A stretch of 64,000 nt of DNA from Prochlorococcus sp. AG-409-G20 (GCA_003215775.1 QCJW01000007.1:1-64000); one strand, 5' to 3'. Positions 39,135 to 49,245 are shown, numbered from the stretch's first letter. Notes: generated from the letters alone by a model not told the origin. Numbers and translations: made by a program.

Positions 39135-41132
39135 ATGGTTCATGCATTAGACTTTTTTCATTTGGAAACAAATATAGAAATAGCACAGTCACTCTTTGAA
39201 CAGAATAAATATCAAGAAACAATTATTACGTGCAATGCAATATTAGCTCATGATAAAAACTCAGTAGAAGCTATAAAATTAATAGCAAAATCTTTTCTAG
39301 CTACAAGTAAAATAGAAGATGCTCATTTATATTTAAAAAAAGCACTTAATCTTCAACCTCACGATTATGAAGTAATGAAAGATCTAGGTAATGTCTATAA
39401 AGTTAATGGCGATGAAATTAATGCTAAGGACTTTTACGAACAAGCCATAGCAATTAATTCTAATTATGCTCCAGCATTAACCAATCTTGGCACTCTTGAG
39501 TTGTCTTCTGGAAATAAACAAAAAGCACTAAGCTTACTCATTCAAGCAACTATATCGGATCCTCAATTGGCTCCTGCTTGGATAAATCTTGCTAATGGTT
39601 ATCTTCAGATAGGCAATTGGAAAGAAGCTGAGATTGCCTCAAGAAGATCACTAGAGCTCAATCCCAATCTCTTTAATTCACATTTCCTTCTTGCAAATAT
39701 CCTCATTGGGCAAAGAAAGTTCAAAGAAGCAGAAGCACCACTGCTTAAAACTATTGAGCTCAAACCAGATTTGGTTGAAGCTCATTTGAACCTTGGCACA
39801 CTTTTAAAAGACTTAGGTGAACTAGAAGAAGCAGAAGTATCTATACGCAATGCCATTAAAATTAAACCTGACTTGGCTGAGGCTTATTACAACCTGGGTA
39901 ACATTTGGATTTATCGTGGCAAATTAAAAGAAGCAACAGCTGCACTTTGCAAAGCCATTGAATTCAAGCCTAGTTTCGCTGAGGCCTATTACCATCTAGG
40001 AAATATTTGGATTAACCTCGGCAAATTAAAAGAAGCAGAATCATCACTACGTAAAGCTATTAAATTCAAACCTAATTTTGCTGAAGCTCATTCTAATCTA
40101 GGAGGAATATTGAGTGATCTTGGTAAATTAAAAGAGGCAGAATTATCATTACGCAAAGCTATTGAAATCAAACCTAATTATCCCGAGGCATATTCCAATC
40201 TTGGAGGCATATTGAGGGATCTTGGTAGCCTTCAAGAAGCTGAACTATCGACTCGAAAAGCTATTGAATTCAAAGATGATTTTGCTGAAGCTCACACTAA
40301 TTTAGGATGCATATTGATAGATCTTGGCAAGCACAAAGAAGCAGAGTCGTCACTGCGCAAAGTAATTGAAATAAAACCTAGCAAGTTCGCATATTTTCAC
40401 TTTGCTAGTTGTCTTTTTCAAAGAAAAAAATTTGAAGATGCTAAAAAAAGTATATATACAGCCTATTCCATAATTACTGAAGACATAAATGAGTATTATT
40501 TAGATGCTGCGATAGAGGCGATTGACTTTACAAGAGAAAACATAATCAGTCTTCCTAAGACAAATCGTTCGAACAACTTACATCTATTAAATAATCAAAA
40601 ACTTAATAAATTGATTTCAAATCGAAAAGTAGAATTTGAACTATTGTCTTATTTATATAGCCTTAAGAACAAACAATTAAATCTAACCAAGAATAAAGAT
40701 GCTAGGTTTGGATATGGATTATGCTCATTAGACTTCGAATTATTTAGAGATAAAGCCACTATAATAAAAGATTTAGAAAGAGATATGATTAATCTTTGCA
40801 AAAAAGAACTTGGACTTAAGAAAGTAATTATTTGCGATTCGTTTTTTAATATTTTTACTTCAGGTTCTGGAGCGATACCGCACAATCATATCACATCACT
40901 AGATATTAATTTTGATCTCAATTTATATAAATACACACTCGTCTACTATCTAGATGTTGGGGATCAAACAGGTAAAGATCCAGGCATCTTAAAATTGCAT
41001 GAGCCAGAAGAAGAAATTCTACCAACTAACGGGATGATTGTAATAGTTAATAGTAAAAGATCTCACTCAGTTTCATATCATGGCAAGAAAGATAGAGTAA
41101 TGATAGGTATAAACTTTTATGGCTTCTCATAA
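39135..41132 (+). CDS. TPR-array protein with C-terminal 2OG-Fe(II) oxygenase domain
   Basis: A 665-residue protein. Residues about 15-440 are some twelve TPR units of 34 residues; those from about 195 to 410 are nearly identical (EAEAYYNLGNI, LGKLKEAESSLRKAIEIKP-type). A 100-residue linker follows, then a 2OG-FeII_Oxy_5-like domain at about 540-665 with H583/H585 (IPHNHITSLD), H644 (RSHSVSYHG) and R653, and the GILKLHEPEEE and MIGINFYG strands. TPRs would present a protein partner to the oxygenase, so a protein hydroxylase is plausible (inference). No signal peptide. It is paired with the PhyH-like gene upstream. Confidence 0.8.
   Translation: MVHALDFFHLETNIEIAQSLFEQNKYQETIITCNAILAHDKNSVEAIKLIAKSFLATSKIEDAHLYLKKALNLQPHDYEVMKDLGNVYKVNGDEINAKDFYEQAIAINSNYAPALTNLGTLELSSGNKQKALSLLIQATISDPQLAPAWINLANGYLQIGNWKEAEIASRRSLELNPNLFNSHFLLANILIGQRKFKEAEAPLLKTIELKPDLVEAHLNLGTLLKDLGELEEAEVSIRNAIKIKPDLAEAYYNLGNIWIYRGKLKEATAALCKAIEFKPSFAEAYYHLGNIWINLGKLKEAESSLRKAIKFKPNFAEAHSNLGGILSDLGKLKEAELSLRKAIEIKPNYPEAYSNLGGILRDLGSLQEAELSTRKAIEFKDDFAEAHTNLGCILIDLGKHKEAESSLRKVIEIKPSKFAYFHFASCLFQRKKFEDAKKSIYTAYSIITEDINEYYLDAAIEAIDFTRENIISLPKTNRSNNLHLLNNQKLNKLISNRKVEFELLSYLYSLKNKQLNLTKNKDARFGYGLCSLDFELFRDKATIIKDLERDMINLCKKELGLKKVIICDSFFNIFTSGSGAIPHNHITSLDINFDLNLYKYTLVYYLDVGDQTGKDPGILKLHEPEEEILPTNGMIVIVNSKRSHSVSYHGKKDRVMIGINFYGFS
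39717..40365 (+). repeat. Tandem 102-bp TPR-coding repeats
   Basis: About six consecutive 102-base units inside the TPR gene code near-identical 34-residue repeats (GKLKEAE.SLRKAIE.KP..AEA pattern). Their DNA likeness makes unit loss or gain by recombination likely. Confidence 0.8.
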
Positions 41133-41222
41133 GCTGAATTTTATACCCTTTAAAAAAGATTTGGCCTATAAGGAGGTTAAACTTAAATGATAGAGAGGTA
41201 TATGTCCTTGGAAGAAAAATAT

Positions 41223-41330
41223 CTACTGCGCAGTATCCTCTTTTTCATCCTTTGTAGCAAAATAGGAATTAGAATAGAGAGCATCTCGTCCTCCTAAAAA
41301 TTGCTCTGCATTAACATAAAGGTTTCTCAT
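41223..41330 (-). CDS. Possible 35-codon small protein
   Basis: A short open frame on minus, from ATG at 41328-41330 to TAG at 41223-41225, in the 300-base gap between the TPR gene and tRNA-Ser. The peptide (MRNLYVNAEQFLGGRDALYS then NSYFATKDEKEDTAQ) has a protein-like composition and an acidic tail. A weak TAGGTG lies upstream. It is not a family I recognise and may be a remnant of a larger gene. The rest of 41133-41436 shows nothing. Confidence 0.3.
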   Translation of the reverse strand: MRNLYVNAEQFLGGRDALYSNSYFATKDEKEDTAQ

Positions 41331-41436
41331 AACACCTACAGAACCTTATTTACTTTTTAAGCTCTCAAATCCTTTACTGTTAATCTATTGCATCTGTTTT
41401 CTGAACTTATATAAACTCGTTCTAACTGAATAAGAG

Positions 41437-41525
41437 CGGAGAGGGAGGGATTCGAACCCTCGACAGAAGTTGCCTCCTGTAACTCCTTAGCAGGGAGCCG
41501 CTTTCAACCACTCAGCCACCTCTCC
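41437..41525 (-). tRNA. tRNA-Ser(GCT)
   Basis: An 89-base class II tRNA. The acceptor stem GGAGAGG pairs with CCTCTCC, the anticodon loop is CTGCTAA (anticodon GCT, reads AGC/AGU), the long variable arm is typical of Ser, and the T arm GAGGG TTCGAAT CCCTC is perfect. No CCA encoded. It borders the AT-rich oxygenase segment. Confidence 0.95.
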
Positions 41526-41595
41526 AGTAGCATCATCCATACCTTATCAAGAGGGTTGTTTGTCAGGATGGCTTTATCTCGAATATAAAAAATTC

Positions 41596-42849
41596 TCAAA
41601 CAACCAGTCTTGGGAGCCTGTTTTTAAAACCGCACAATACTTCCCAAGGAATAGAGCCACTCAAATTACACCATTCAAGGGGCGTCAGAAATCTATCTCC
41701 TTCCCTACCAAGCATCGTTACAACACTTCCAACCTCAATATCAGGATGATCTGTAACATCTAACATCAACATATCCATGGTAATGGAGCCAACTTGAGGC
41801 AAAAGTTTTCCTTGGCATAATCCTGAAATCTTTCCAGACAAAAGGGAACTAACTCCGTCAGCATATCCAATCCCAACAACAGCCAGCCTAGTCAATCGAT
41901 GAGCTTGGAATTTGTGACCATAACTCACACCTGTTCCTGAAGGAACTTCTCTAATGAGAGTTATTTTAGCCTTAACAGAAAGAGCTGGTTTTAAGTCTAG
42001 AGATTGGAATTTAGAAGGAGTTGGAAATGGGTTATATCCATATAAAGCTAGTCCAACTCTAACCATATCGTAGTGGAAATCATGTCCAAGGAAAGTGCCT
42101 GCTGAATTTGCTAAATGAAAACAACAGTTTTTATACTTTTTCCGAATAGACCCTAATAAGCTATCAAAGCGTTTCTTTTGTTTATAAGTTTCACTTCCTA
42201 TATCATACTGAAATTGATTATCTGCTAAAGCTAAATGACTATAAACACCTTCTAATTCCAAATAATCAGATTTATCAACTAAATCAACTAAAGTCAATAA
42301 ATCTTCAATATTACATCCTAGTCTTGACATTCCAGTATCAACCTTAATCTGTACTGGGAATTTCTTTTTCTTTACATCTGCATGAGCATCGCAAATATAA
42401 ACTTCTCTAATAGAACTAAGAGTAGGGATTAGATTCCAATAGAGACATGCATAAAGTTCTTCTTGATCAAAAAGATTTCCCAAAACCAGAATTGGACATT
42501 GCAACCCTTTCTTTCTGAGTTCTATTCCTTCCTGCAAAGTCGCCACACCCAATTTATCTGCTCCTCCTGACAATGCAGCTTGTGCAACAGTCTGAGCACC
42601 GTGACCATATCCGTCTGCCTTGACAACTGCAAGAAACAAACATTCTTCCCTGAGAATTGTTTTTAACTTCCGAACATTTTCAGAGATAGCAGCTGGTTCA
42701 ACTTCTATCCAGGCACGTTGACGAGGGTTAGACCAGCTAAGAGCCTTGCTATCCCTATCAAAATCTTGATCATCTTCAGTGGCAATCAATTCATGCATAA
42801 AGTCTTTTATCAAACATAGGGTGCAAGAATCGACCAATGCAGTTAGCAT
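41596..42849 (-). CDS. alr: Alanine racemase
   Basis: A 417-residue PLP enzyme making D-alanine for peptidoglycan. The PLP lysine is in VVKADGYGHG and the opposite-face catalytic Tyr is in GVSYGHKF; VDTGMSRLG and VGIGYADG are also family blocks. Homology begins only near residue 46 (RQRAWIEVEPAAI), so the true start could be ATG 42849 or ATG 42798 (residue 18); neither has a good Shine-Dalgarno. Divergent from the HNH gene. Confidence 0.93.
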   Translation of the reverse strand: MLTALVDSCTLCLIKDFMHELIATEDDQDFDRDSKALSWSNPRQRAWIEVEPAAISENVRKLKTILREECLFLAVVKADGYGHGAQTVAQAALSGGADKLGVATLQEGIELRKKGLQCPILVLGNLFDQEELYACLYWNLIPTLSSIREVYICDAHADVKKKKFPVQIKVDTGMSRLGCNIEDLLTLVDLVDKSDYLELEGVYSHLALADNQFQYDIGSETYKQKKRFDSLLGSIRKKYKNCCFHLANSAGTFLGHDFHYDMVRVGLALYGYNPFPTPSKFQSLDLKPALSVKAKITLIREVPSGTGVSYGHKFQAHRLTRLAVVGIGYADGVSSLLSGKISGLCQGKLLPQVGSITMDMLMLDVTDHPDIEVGSVVTMLGREGDRFLTPLEWCNLSGSIPWEVLCGFKNRLPRLVV

Positions 42850-42871
42850 GCCGCATATCTAACGTGCTGGC

Positions 42872-43375
42872 ATGAGCCAGGTTCTTGTTCTCAATGCATC
42901 CTATGAACCTTTAAATATCACATCATGGCGACGTGCCATGGTAATGATGATCAAAGGCAAAGCGGAAAAACTTGAAGAGGATCCAAAAAGAATGATCAGG
43001 GAGGACACTAGACTTCCTACAGTGATCCGCTTAAGGCAATTTGTTCGAGTACCGTTTAGAAATATTCCTCTAACCAGAAGACATATCCTTCAAAGAGACA
43101 ATAATTGCTGTCAATATTGTGGACAGATTGGAGAGAATCTCTCTATAGATCATGTGATCCCAAGAAGCAGGGGTGGGGAACATAGCTGGGACAATGTAAC
43201 CACAGCTTGCTTATCTTGCAATGTATTTAAAGGGAACAGAACTCCAAAAGAAGCAAAAATGAAATTAAACAGACCACCCCACAAACCTTTAAGTAATTTA
43301 AGCTTTGAAACACAAAGACACATCAATTCTGGCCAACATAAAGAATGGAGTAAATATGTTATTGGTTGGCATTAA
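42872..43375 (+). CDS. HNH endonuclease family protein
   Basis: A 167-residue protein of the small cyanobacterial HNH group (VLVLNASYEPLNITSWRRAM at the N-terminus). The HNH core has a CxxC pair (CCQYCGQ), the catalytic DHVIPRSRGGEHSWDN, and a second pair (CLSCNVFKGNRTP), giving a zinc-stapled beta-beta-alpha-metal fold. Nearly all cyanobacteria carry this gene as a housekeeping-like protein of unknown target. Its 3' end is 10 bases from the convergent prfA. Confidence 0.88.
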   Translation: MSQVLVLNASYEPLNITSWRRAMVMMIKGKAEKLEEDPKRMIREDTRLPTVIRLRQFVRVPFRNIPLTRRHILQRDNNCCQYCGQIGENLSIDHVIPRSRGGEHSWDNVTTACLSCNVFKGNRTPKEAKMKLNRPPHKPLSNLSFETQRHINSGQHKEWSKYVIGWH

Positions 43376-43385
43376 TCAGATACAA

Positions 43386-44483
43386 TCATTCATCATCATC
43401 ATTAGCTAGTTCTTCCATTTTACGTCTCTGCTCCTCAGCAATACAAGCTCCTATTAGTTCTTCTAATTGACCAGAAAGTACAGGCTCAAGTGAGAAATTA
43501 GATCCCAATCTATGATCGGTAGCTCTATTGTCTTTATAGTTATATGTTCTAATTTTTTCACTGCGATCTCCTGTTCCCACCTGGGCCTTTCTTGCTGAGC
43601 TTTCTCGTGCATTTGCTTCAGCAATTTGCATTTCCAACAACTTTGCTCGCAAAATTTCCATTGCTCTCTCACGATTTTGCAATTGAGAACGTTCTTGAGT
43701 GCAAAAGACTCTGATCCCAGTTGGCTTATGCAACAAATCCACAGCTGTTTCAACCTTATTAACATTTTGGCCACCAGCCCCACCAGAACGAGCAGTACTT
43801 ATCTCTAAATCCACTGGCTCAATTTGGACCTCAACTGGATCCGCTTCAGGCATAACAGCCACTGTTGCAGTTGAAGTATGAACTCTCCCCTGAGATTCAG
43901 TCGCTGGAACCCTTTGAACTCGATGAACCCCTGCCTCAAATTTCAGCTGACTAAATACTGAATTTCCCTTAACGGAAATAATTAATTCACGAAAACCACC
44001 CAAATCAGCCTCTGTTGAGCTCATAGGCTTTACAGACCATCCAACTCTCTGACCATATCTTTCATACATACGAGCCAAATCACCTGCCCATAAACAAGCC
44101 TCATCACCACCAGCTCCTGCACGAATCTCCAACATCACACTTCTTTCATCCCTAGGATCTTTGGGCAATAAAGCAATAGTTAAACTTTGGAGTAATTTAT
44201 CTTTCTTAGCGTCTAAAGTCTTTAACTCTTCCTGCGCAAGAGATTCCATATCTTCATCACCTCTGCTTTGTCTTAGCAAATCCCTAGCTTGCCTCCACTC
44301 ATCTTCAATAGTTTGCAGAGCCTCATAATCCATGACCAAAGGCTCTAAACGAGCTCGTTCCCTAGCAATGTTTTCTAATCGCTTTGGATCTGAGGAGATA
44401 TCTGGATCAGCAAGCTGCCGCTCTAAATTTTGGAAACTACTTTTAGCAGTTTCTAATCTTGTTTTTAGGGTTGAAGAGTCCAT
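43386..44483 (-). CDS. prfA: Peptide chain release factor 1
   Basis: RF1, 365 residues from ATG 44483 (GGTGAG just upstream; the open frame extends three codons further to a TTG). GGAGGQ provides the catalytic GGQ, and the PAT tripeptide ([10 protein letters not shown]) reads UAA/UAG. Last gene of the ribosomal cluster. Confidence 0.96.
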   Translation of the reverse strand: MDSSTLKTRLETAKSSFQNLERQLADPDISSDPKRLENIARERARLEPLVMDYEALQTIEDEWRQARDLLRQSRGDEDMESLAQEELKTLDAKKDKLLQSLTIALLPKDPRDERSVMLEIRAGAGGDEACLWAGDLARMYERYGQRVGWSVKPMSSTEADLGGFRELIISVKGNSVFSQLKFEAGVHRVQRVPATESQGRVHTSTATVAVMPEADPVEVQIEPVDLEISTARSGGAGGQNVNKVETAVDLLHKPTGIRVFCTQERSQLQNRERAMEILRAKLLEMQIAEANARESSARKAQVGTGDRSEKIRTYNYKDNRATDHRLGSNFSLEPVLSGQLEELIGACIAEEQRRKMEELANDDDE

Positions 44484-44537
44484 ACTCACCAACTCCTGCT
44501 CTTATTAAGAAAAGGAATCTGATTAACTATTTTTCTT

Positions 44538-44825
44538 TTATTTGGATGCGTTGGAAGAATCTTCAGAGTCTTTTTGAGATTGGCTTTTAACTTTAGTGGA
44601 ACTATCTGAATCGGAAGTTGAACCCATTCCATACTTACGCATAAAGCGATCAACTCGACCTTCTGTATCCAATATTTTCTGAGTGCCAGTAAAGAAAGGA
44701 TGATTACCACTCCATACATCAACATGTATTTCTGGTTGAGTGGAGCCTGTTGTCATAACAACTTCACCATTACAAATAACCTTTGCTTCGGGGTACCAAG
44801 TTGGATGGATATCTGGCTTAGGCAT
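44538..44825 (-). CDS. rpmE: 50S ribosomal protein L31 (zinc-free type)
   Basis: L31, 95 residues. The core PDIHPTWYPEAKVICNGEVV ... WSGNHPFFTGTQKIL keeps the fold but lacks the CxxC zinc pair (CSGCHPF in C+ forms is WSGNHPF here), so this is the C- type. A 25-residue Ser/Lys/Asp tail is longer than usual. Confidence 0.95.
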   Translation of the reverse strand: MPKPDIHPTWYPEAKVICNGEVVMTTGSTQPEIHVDVWSGNHPFFTGTQKILDTEGRVDRFMRKYGMGSTSDSDSSTKVKSQSQKDSEDSSNASK

Positions 44826-44870
44826 AGTGGGAAAAGATAAAAGAGATTGGTCAAAAAGAAAGGGAAAATT

Positions 44871-45281
44871 CTAACGTTTGGAAAATTGAGGCGCCTTACG
44901 AGCTTTCTTCAGGCCATATTTTCTTCTTTCTTTTGCCCTTGGATCTCTACTTAAATGGCCCTCAGTTTTTAAAGGTTTTCTATTGTCAGCAGAAAGCTCA
45001 CATAAAGCTCTTGCTGCCCCTTGCTTAATAGCATCAGCTTGGCCGGTCAGTCCGCCTCCATAAACATTTACCAAGACGTCATAAGAATCATTCAATCCAA
45101 GAGTCTGCAAAGGTGCCATCACAGCTGCAAGATGAGAAGGATTGAAATTCAAATAATGGTCACCTGCTCGACCATTTATGGTTATTTTTCCACTGCCGGG
45201 AACTAAACGAACACGAGCTACAGAAGTTTTGCGACGACCTGTGCCCCAATAGACAACGCTGTTGTTTGTTGAACTACTCAT
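44871..45281 (-). CDS. rpsI: 30S ribosomal protein S9
   Basis: S9, 136 residues, ending in the [12 protein letters not shown] tail that touches P-site tRNA. ATGA overlap with the rplM stop implies coupled translation of the L13-S9 pair. Confidence 0.97.
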   Translation of the reverse strand: MSSSTNNSVVYWGTGRRKTSVARVRLVPGSGKITINGRAGDHYLNFNPSHLAAVMAPLQTLGLNDSYDVLVNVYGGGLTGQADAIKQGAARALCELSADNRKPLKTEGHLSRDPRAKERRKYGLKKARKAPQFSKR

Positions 45282-45730
45282 TGTTCTTTGTTGTTGGAAT
45301 CAAATTGCAAAGTCTTGGGATTTTGAGCCACATGAGGATGGGTAGCCCCCTTATAAACCTTTAGCTTACGAAATAATTGTCTTCCAAGCGCATTATGGGG
45401 AAGCATTCCTTTAATTGCCTTCTCAACAATTCTTTCAGGTATTCGTTCCTGGAGTGATTTAAAGGTCTCTACCTTCATCCCTCCTGGTCGTCCTGAATGA
45501 CGTCGATACAGCTTTTGATCTGCTTTCTTCCCACTTACTCGAATTTTTTCAGCATTCACAACAACTACAAAATCCCCCGTATCAAGGTGAGGTGTGAAAT
45601 TTGGCTTGTTCTTGCCTCGGAGCACTGAAGCTACTTCAGTCGCAAGTCTGCCAAGGGTTTGATTCTCAGCATCAACCAGATACCACTGGCGATCAAGGGA
45701 ATCAATGGGAGGAATAGGAGTCTTGTTCAT
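45278..45730 (-). CDS. rplM: 50S ribosomal protein L13
   Basis: L13, 150 residues from ATG 45730 (a GTG lies one codon upstream). Blocks: [35 protein letters not shown] and [20 protein letters not shown]. There is no Shine-Dalgarno; instead a GC palindrome ends four bases before the ATG. truA lies 184 bases upstream. Confidence 0.96.
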   Translation of the reverse strand: MNKTPIPPIDSLDRQWYLVDAENQTLGRLATEVASVLRGKNKPNFTPHLDTGDFVVVVNAEKIRVSGKKADQKLYRRHSGRPGGMKVETFKSLQERIPERIVEKAIKGMLPHNALGRQLFRKLKVYKGATHPHVAQNPKTLQFDSNNKEQ

Positions 45731-45734
45731 CACG

Positions 45735-45755
45735 CCGGCATGCCGGATTTTTTAA
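45735..45755. promoter_or_regulatory. GC palindrome at the rplM start
   Basis: A perfect palindrome CCGGCATGCCGG (45735-45746) sits immediately before the rplM ATG, where a ribosome site would be. On the plus strand it is followed by ATTTTTT and so has intrinsic-terminator form against antisense reading; on the minus strand it would form a hairpin in the L13 leader. Confidence 0.55.
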
Positions 45756-45914
45756 ATGCCCTATCGAATACATCCATAGGGGAGAACTAGGATTCAACTC
45801 CTGCAAAACTAAGCAGAAAAAATCCAAGGTTCAATCTTACACTTTAATGGAGGAGCTTGCATACCTCTGAGTTTAATTAGTTCTTATTTTGACCAATTCT
45901 CAGCCAGGTCATGA

Positions 45915-46796
45915 TTATTGGACAATTAATGGTGGATTCTTTGGAGGATCATTAGTTGACAACGAATAATTAGGCAGGCAAGTATACGAGCTAGCCTTAG
46001 AAAAAATACAATCTTCATAGCCTGCCCTCAAAAAGAAAAGTCCTTTTGCAGGAGCAGCTTCCTTGACGTCTTTTCTTCTACATTCTTTCCATAACCTTTC
46101 GAAGTGATCAAGGTCAAACCTATGCTCACCAAGAGCAACCAATTGACCTACCAATAAACGAACCATTCCATATAAAAAACCGCTAGCTTGAATCTCAATT
46201 ATCAACAAATCTCCTTTCCGTTCTAAAAAAACTTCCTGAATAGTAGTGTATGAATTTGATCTATTACTCCCTACTCTCCGAAATGCCTCGAAATCATGAT
46301 ATCCAAGCATTCCCTGAAGAGCTAAGCTCATTATTTGTTCATCTAAGCAATATTGATAACGATGCCAACTCCATTTAGATAAGAAAATATTTGGCCTACA
46401 TCCATTGTAAATAACATAACGATAACGCCTATAAATAGCAGAGTGACAAGCATGCCAAGTTGATGGGCATTCAACCGATTCAGTTATTCTGATTTCTTCT
46501 GGAAGCCGACCATTCAAAGCAGATGACCATCTATTTGGAGGGATTTGTCCATTGCAATCAAAATGAACCACCTGCCCTGCAGCATGCACTCCTGAATCTG
46601 TGCGGCCTGCAGCAACAGCCTGAATAGGACTTAATGGATCCAAATCAGATATTGCTCTTTCTAAAACTCCTTGAACACTGACTCCTGTACTTTGTCGTTG
46701 CCATCCACAAAAAGCAGATCCATCGTATTGCAAAGATAATGCAACCCTCTTCAGTCTAGATCTTTTCTCTTGTGTAATATTTGCTTGAGGTTGCAC
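45915..46796 (-). CDS. truA: tRNA pseudouridine(38-40) synthase
   Basis: TruA, 293 residues. The catalytic Asp is in [11 protein letters not shown]; other blocks are [33 protein letters not shown] and [23 protein letters not shown] start. It follows rplQ by 38 bases. Confidence 0.95.
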   Translation of the reverse strand: MQPQANITQEKRSRLKRVALSLQYDGSAFCGWQRQSTGVSVQGVLERAISDLDPLSPIQAVAAGRTDSGVHAAGQVVHFDCNGQIPPNRWSSALNGRLPEEIRITESVECPSTWHACHSAIYRRYRYVIYNGCRPNIFLSKWSWHRYQYCLDEQIMSLALQGMLGYHDFEAFRRVGSNRSNSYTTIQEVFLERKGDLLIIEIQASGFLYGMVRLLVGQLVALGEHRFDLDHFERLWKECRRKDVKEAAPAKGLFFLRAGYEDCIFSKASSYTCLPNYSLSTNDPPKNPPLIVQ

Positions 46797-46834
46797 TGCC
46801 TGAGAAAGCAGAAAGAGTGGAGCTTAATTAATAT

Positions 46835-47185
46835 TCAAACCAACTCAATAATTGCCATTTCAGCATTATCGCCACGACGATGAACAGTTCTAACTATTCG
46901 AGTGTATCCACCTTTTCTCTCACCATAACGTTCTTGAGCCTTTTCAAAAAGAGCATGAACTAATTGCTTATCATAAATATATCCAATAGCTCTTCTCCTA
47001 GATGACAATGAACCATCTTTGGCAAGGCTGATCATCTTCTCAGCTTCATCTCTCAAGGCCTTAGCTCTCGCCTTGGTTGTTGTAACTCTACCTTCACGGA
47101 TTAACTGAGTAGTCAATCCTCGGAGCATTGCCTTCCTTTGATCTGCAGGACGGCCAAGTTTTGGAACTCTACATTGATGACGCAT
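46835..47185 (-). CDS. rplQ: 50S ribosomal protein L17
   Basis: L17, 116 residues: [40 protein letters not shown] and [19 protein letters not shown]. It follows rpoA by 36 bases. Confidence 0.97.
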   Translation of the reverse strand: MRHQCRVPKLGRPADQRKAMLRGLTTQLIREGRVTTTKARAKALRDEAEKMISLAKDGSLSSRRRAIGYIYDKQLVHALFEKAQERYGERKGGYTRIVRTVHRRGDNAEMAIIELV

Positions 47186-47221
47186 GTTTCTAATTAAAGC
47201 ACTTGGCGGGGGGCAAAGAAA

Positions 47222-48160
47222 TTAGGCTGATGTACGACTTTGAGGAATTGAAATGCCAATTCTCTCCAAAGCTTCTAAAACTTCATCTGCTGATTTAGAA
47301 CCGAAGTTCTTAATCTCCAAGAGATCCTCATAACTGAAACCCATAAGGTCTGAAACTGAGTTCACTTGGGCTCGCTTCAAACAGTTATAAGCCCTCACAG
47401 AAAGATTTAATTCTTCTAGAGGTATTTGAGCTTCGGCAGAAGGCTCGGGTTCAGGAATTTCTTCCTCAACCATGGTGACTGTAGCCAATGGTTGAAAAAG
47501 CTCGATAAGTTGATTAGCAGCCTCAGCAAGTGCATCATCTGGCGTCGTCGAACCATCAGTAACTATCTCCATTCTTAGCCTTTCACGAGTGGATCCACCC
47601 TCAGCTACTGCGGTTTCATCAATAGTAAAATTGACCCTTCGCACGGGCATGAAAACAGCATCTATCTGCAAAAGATCAATCGCACTTGTTTCTTCGTTAT
47701 GACGATCAACTGGTCTATAGCCAATTCCCCTCTCTACATGAAGCTCTAGTTCTAAACTATGTCCCTCATGGACTGTAGCTATAGGTCTATCTCCATCAAC
47801 CACTTGAACTTGCGAAGAGAATTGAAGATCACGTGCCTTAATTTCTGCAGGCCCTGAAATAACCAGGCGACCTATTTCTAACTCCGAACTCCTGCTATTA
47901 ACTGATAATTGTTTGCAGTTAAGAAGAATATCTAAAACATCCTCTCGAACTCCTGGAATTGTTGCGTATTCATGATTAACCCCTGCAATACGAACAGCTG
48001 TAACAGCACTACCTTCAAGACCACCCATAAGTACTCTCCTCAAAGAGTTACCTAATGTGGTTGCCTGGCCTCTTTCTAGAGGACCTATGAGGAAAATGCC
48101 TGTCTGAGAACGATCATTAGCAACTTCATGATCGATACGGTCAATCTGGTATTGCAACAC
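47222..48160 (-). CDS. rpoA: RNA polymerase alpha subunit
   Basis: Alpha subunit, 312 residues. The N-terminal dimerisation domain has [20 protein letters not shown]; the C-terminal domain (about 245-305) has [19 protein letters not shown] and [14 protein letters not shown], the surface contacting UP elements and activators. GTG start. Confidence 0.97.
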   Translation of the reverse strand: MLQYQIDRIDHEVANDRSQTGIFLIGPLERGQATTLGNSLRRVLMGGLEGSAVTAVRIAGVNHEYATIPGVREDVLDILLNCKQLSVNSRSSELEIGRLVISGPAEIKARDLQFSSQVQVVDGDRPIATVHEGHSLELELHVERGIGYRPVDRHNEETSAIDLLQIDAVFMPVRRVNFTIDETAVAEGGSTRERLRMEIVTDGSTTPDDALAEAANQLIELFQPLATVTMVEEEIPEPEPSAEAQIPLEELNLSVRAYNCLKRAQVNSVSDLMGFSYEDLLEIKNFGSKSADEVLEALERIGISIPQSRTSA

Positions 48161-48218
48161 GGGGTTAAACGATGGAGGTGAAAATAAAAGGTTGATTCAG
48201 AAAATGGAATTCAGAAGG

Positions 48219-48611
48219 TCAAACCCGTCGACGTTTAGGCCTTCTGCAACCATTGTGAGGCAATGGCGTGACATCTCTAATCAAGGTAATTTCTAAACCA
48301 GCAACCTGCAATGCCCTTATTGCGGTCTCCCTACCAGACCCTGGTCCTCTTACTAGAACTTCTATTTGTCTCATACCCTGCTCTAATGCTCTTCTAGCTG
48401 CTGCTTCAGCTGCTGTTTGGGCTGCAAAAGGCGTGCCTTTTCTTGCACCCTTAAAACCGCTTGCTCCAGCTGAAGACCAAGAAATAACCTCTCCAGAGGT
48501 ATCGGTAATTGAGACAATAGTGTTATTGAAGGTGCTCTGAATATGCACAACTCCATTAGGGACGTTGCGCTTAGACTTTTTGGAACCTGATTTCTTTGCT
48601 GGTGTGGCCAT
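48219..48611 (-). CDS. rpsK: 30S ribosomal protein S11
   Basis: S11, 130 residues: [35 protein letters not shown] and the terminal [18 protein letters not shown]. Between rpsM and rpoA, gaps 64 and 58 bases. Confidence 0.97.
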   Translation of the reverse strand: MATPAKKSGSKKSKRNVPNGVVHIQSTFNNTIVSITDTSGEVISWSSAGASGFKGARKGTPFAAQTAAEAAARRALEQGMRQIEVLVRGPGSGRETAIRALQVAGLEITLIRDVTPLPHNGCRRPKRRRV

Positions 48612-48675
48612 GTTGTAGGGGGCCTGTAATTAAGGAGTTAGGAAATAAATGACTAGACAATAAGGAAAAAATATT

Positions 48676-49041
48676 TTATTTCTTTTTACCAGCCACGGTT
48701 TTTCTAGAGCCTCGTCGAGTTCGGGCATTTGTTCGAGTGCGCTGCCCTCTGACAGGGAGACTCATTCGATGACGACGTCCTCGAAGGCAGCCAATATCCT
48801 GCAGCCTTTTAAGAGCCATACCTTCCTGCCTTCGAAGGTCACCCTCAATGGTGAAACCTTCTATCGCAGCACGAAGCTTTTGCACATCACCATCATCTAA
48901 ATCCTTAACACGCGTGTCTGGATTTACTCCTGAATTGGAGAGTATGGTTTTGGACCTTGTCAGACCAATACCATAAATATATGTGAGGGCAATTTCGACC
49001 CGCTTTTCACGGGGTATGTCGACGCCTGCAATCCTTGCCAC
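48676..49041 (-). CDS. rpsM: 30S ribosomal protein S13
   Basis: S13, 121 residues: [31 protein letters not shown] and the basic tail [17 protein letters not shown] start. Confidence 0.97.
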   Translation of the reverse strand: MARIAGVDIPREKRVEIALTYIYGIGLTRSKTILSNSGVNPDTRVKDLDDGDVQKLRAAIEGFTIEGDLRRQEGMALKRLQDIGCLRGRRHRMSLPVRGQRTRTNARTRRGSRKTVAGKKK

Positions 49042-49131
49042 TTAAGAATCAATCGAGAAGGACGGGAGCACCTTAGGAAGGCACTTGTTGCAAAGGGAAA
49101 GAGTGTTCTCTATCACTTTAAGAACCAGGAT

Positions 49132-49245
49132 TTAACCCTGGCGTTGCTTGTGCTTTGGGTTGGTGCAAATCACCATTACCCTACCGTGGCGGCGAATCAC
49201 CCGGCATTTTTCACACATTTTTTTGACTGAGGCACGCACCTTCAT
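49132..49245 (-). CDS. rpmJ: 50S ribosomal protein L36 (37 residues)
   Basis: L36, short. From ATG at 49243-49245 it reads [14 protein letters not shown], then [13 protein letters not shown] and [10 protein letters not shown]11, C14, C27 and H32 form the zinc ribbon (C+ type). Stop TAA at 49132-49134. Between adk and rpsM as in other cyanobacteria. Confidence 0.96.
   Translation of the reverse strand: MKVRASVKKMCEKCRVIRRHGRVMVICTNPKHKQRQG

Noticed and set aside
41437-41525. tRNA-Ser as attachment site of an integrated element
   Set aside because: No integrase gene and no second copy of the tRNA 3' end were found by eye within the AT-rich segment.
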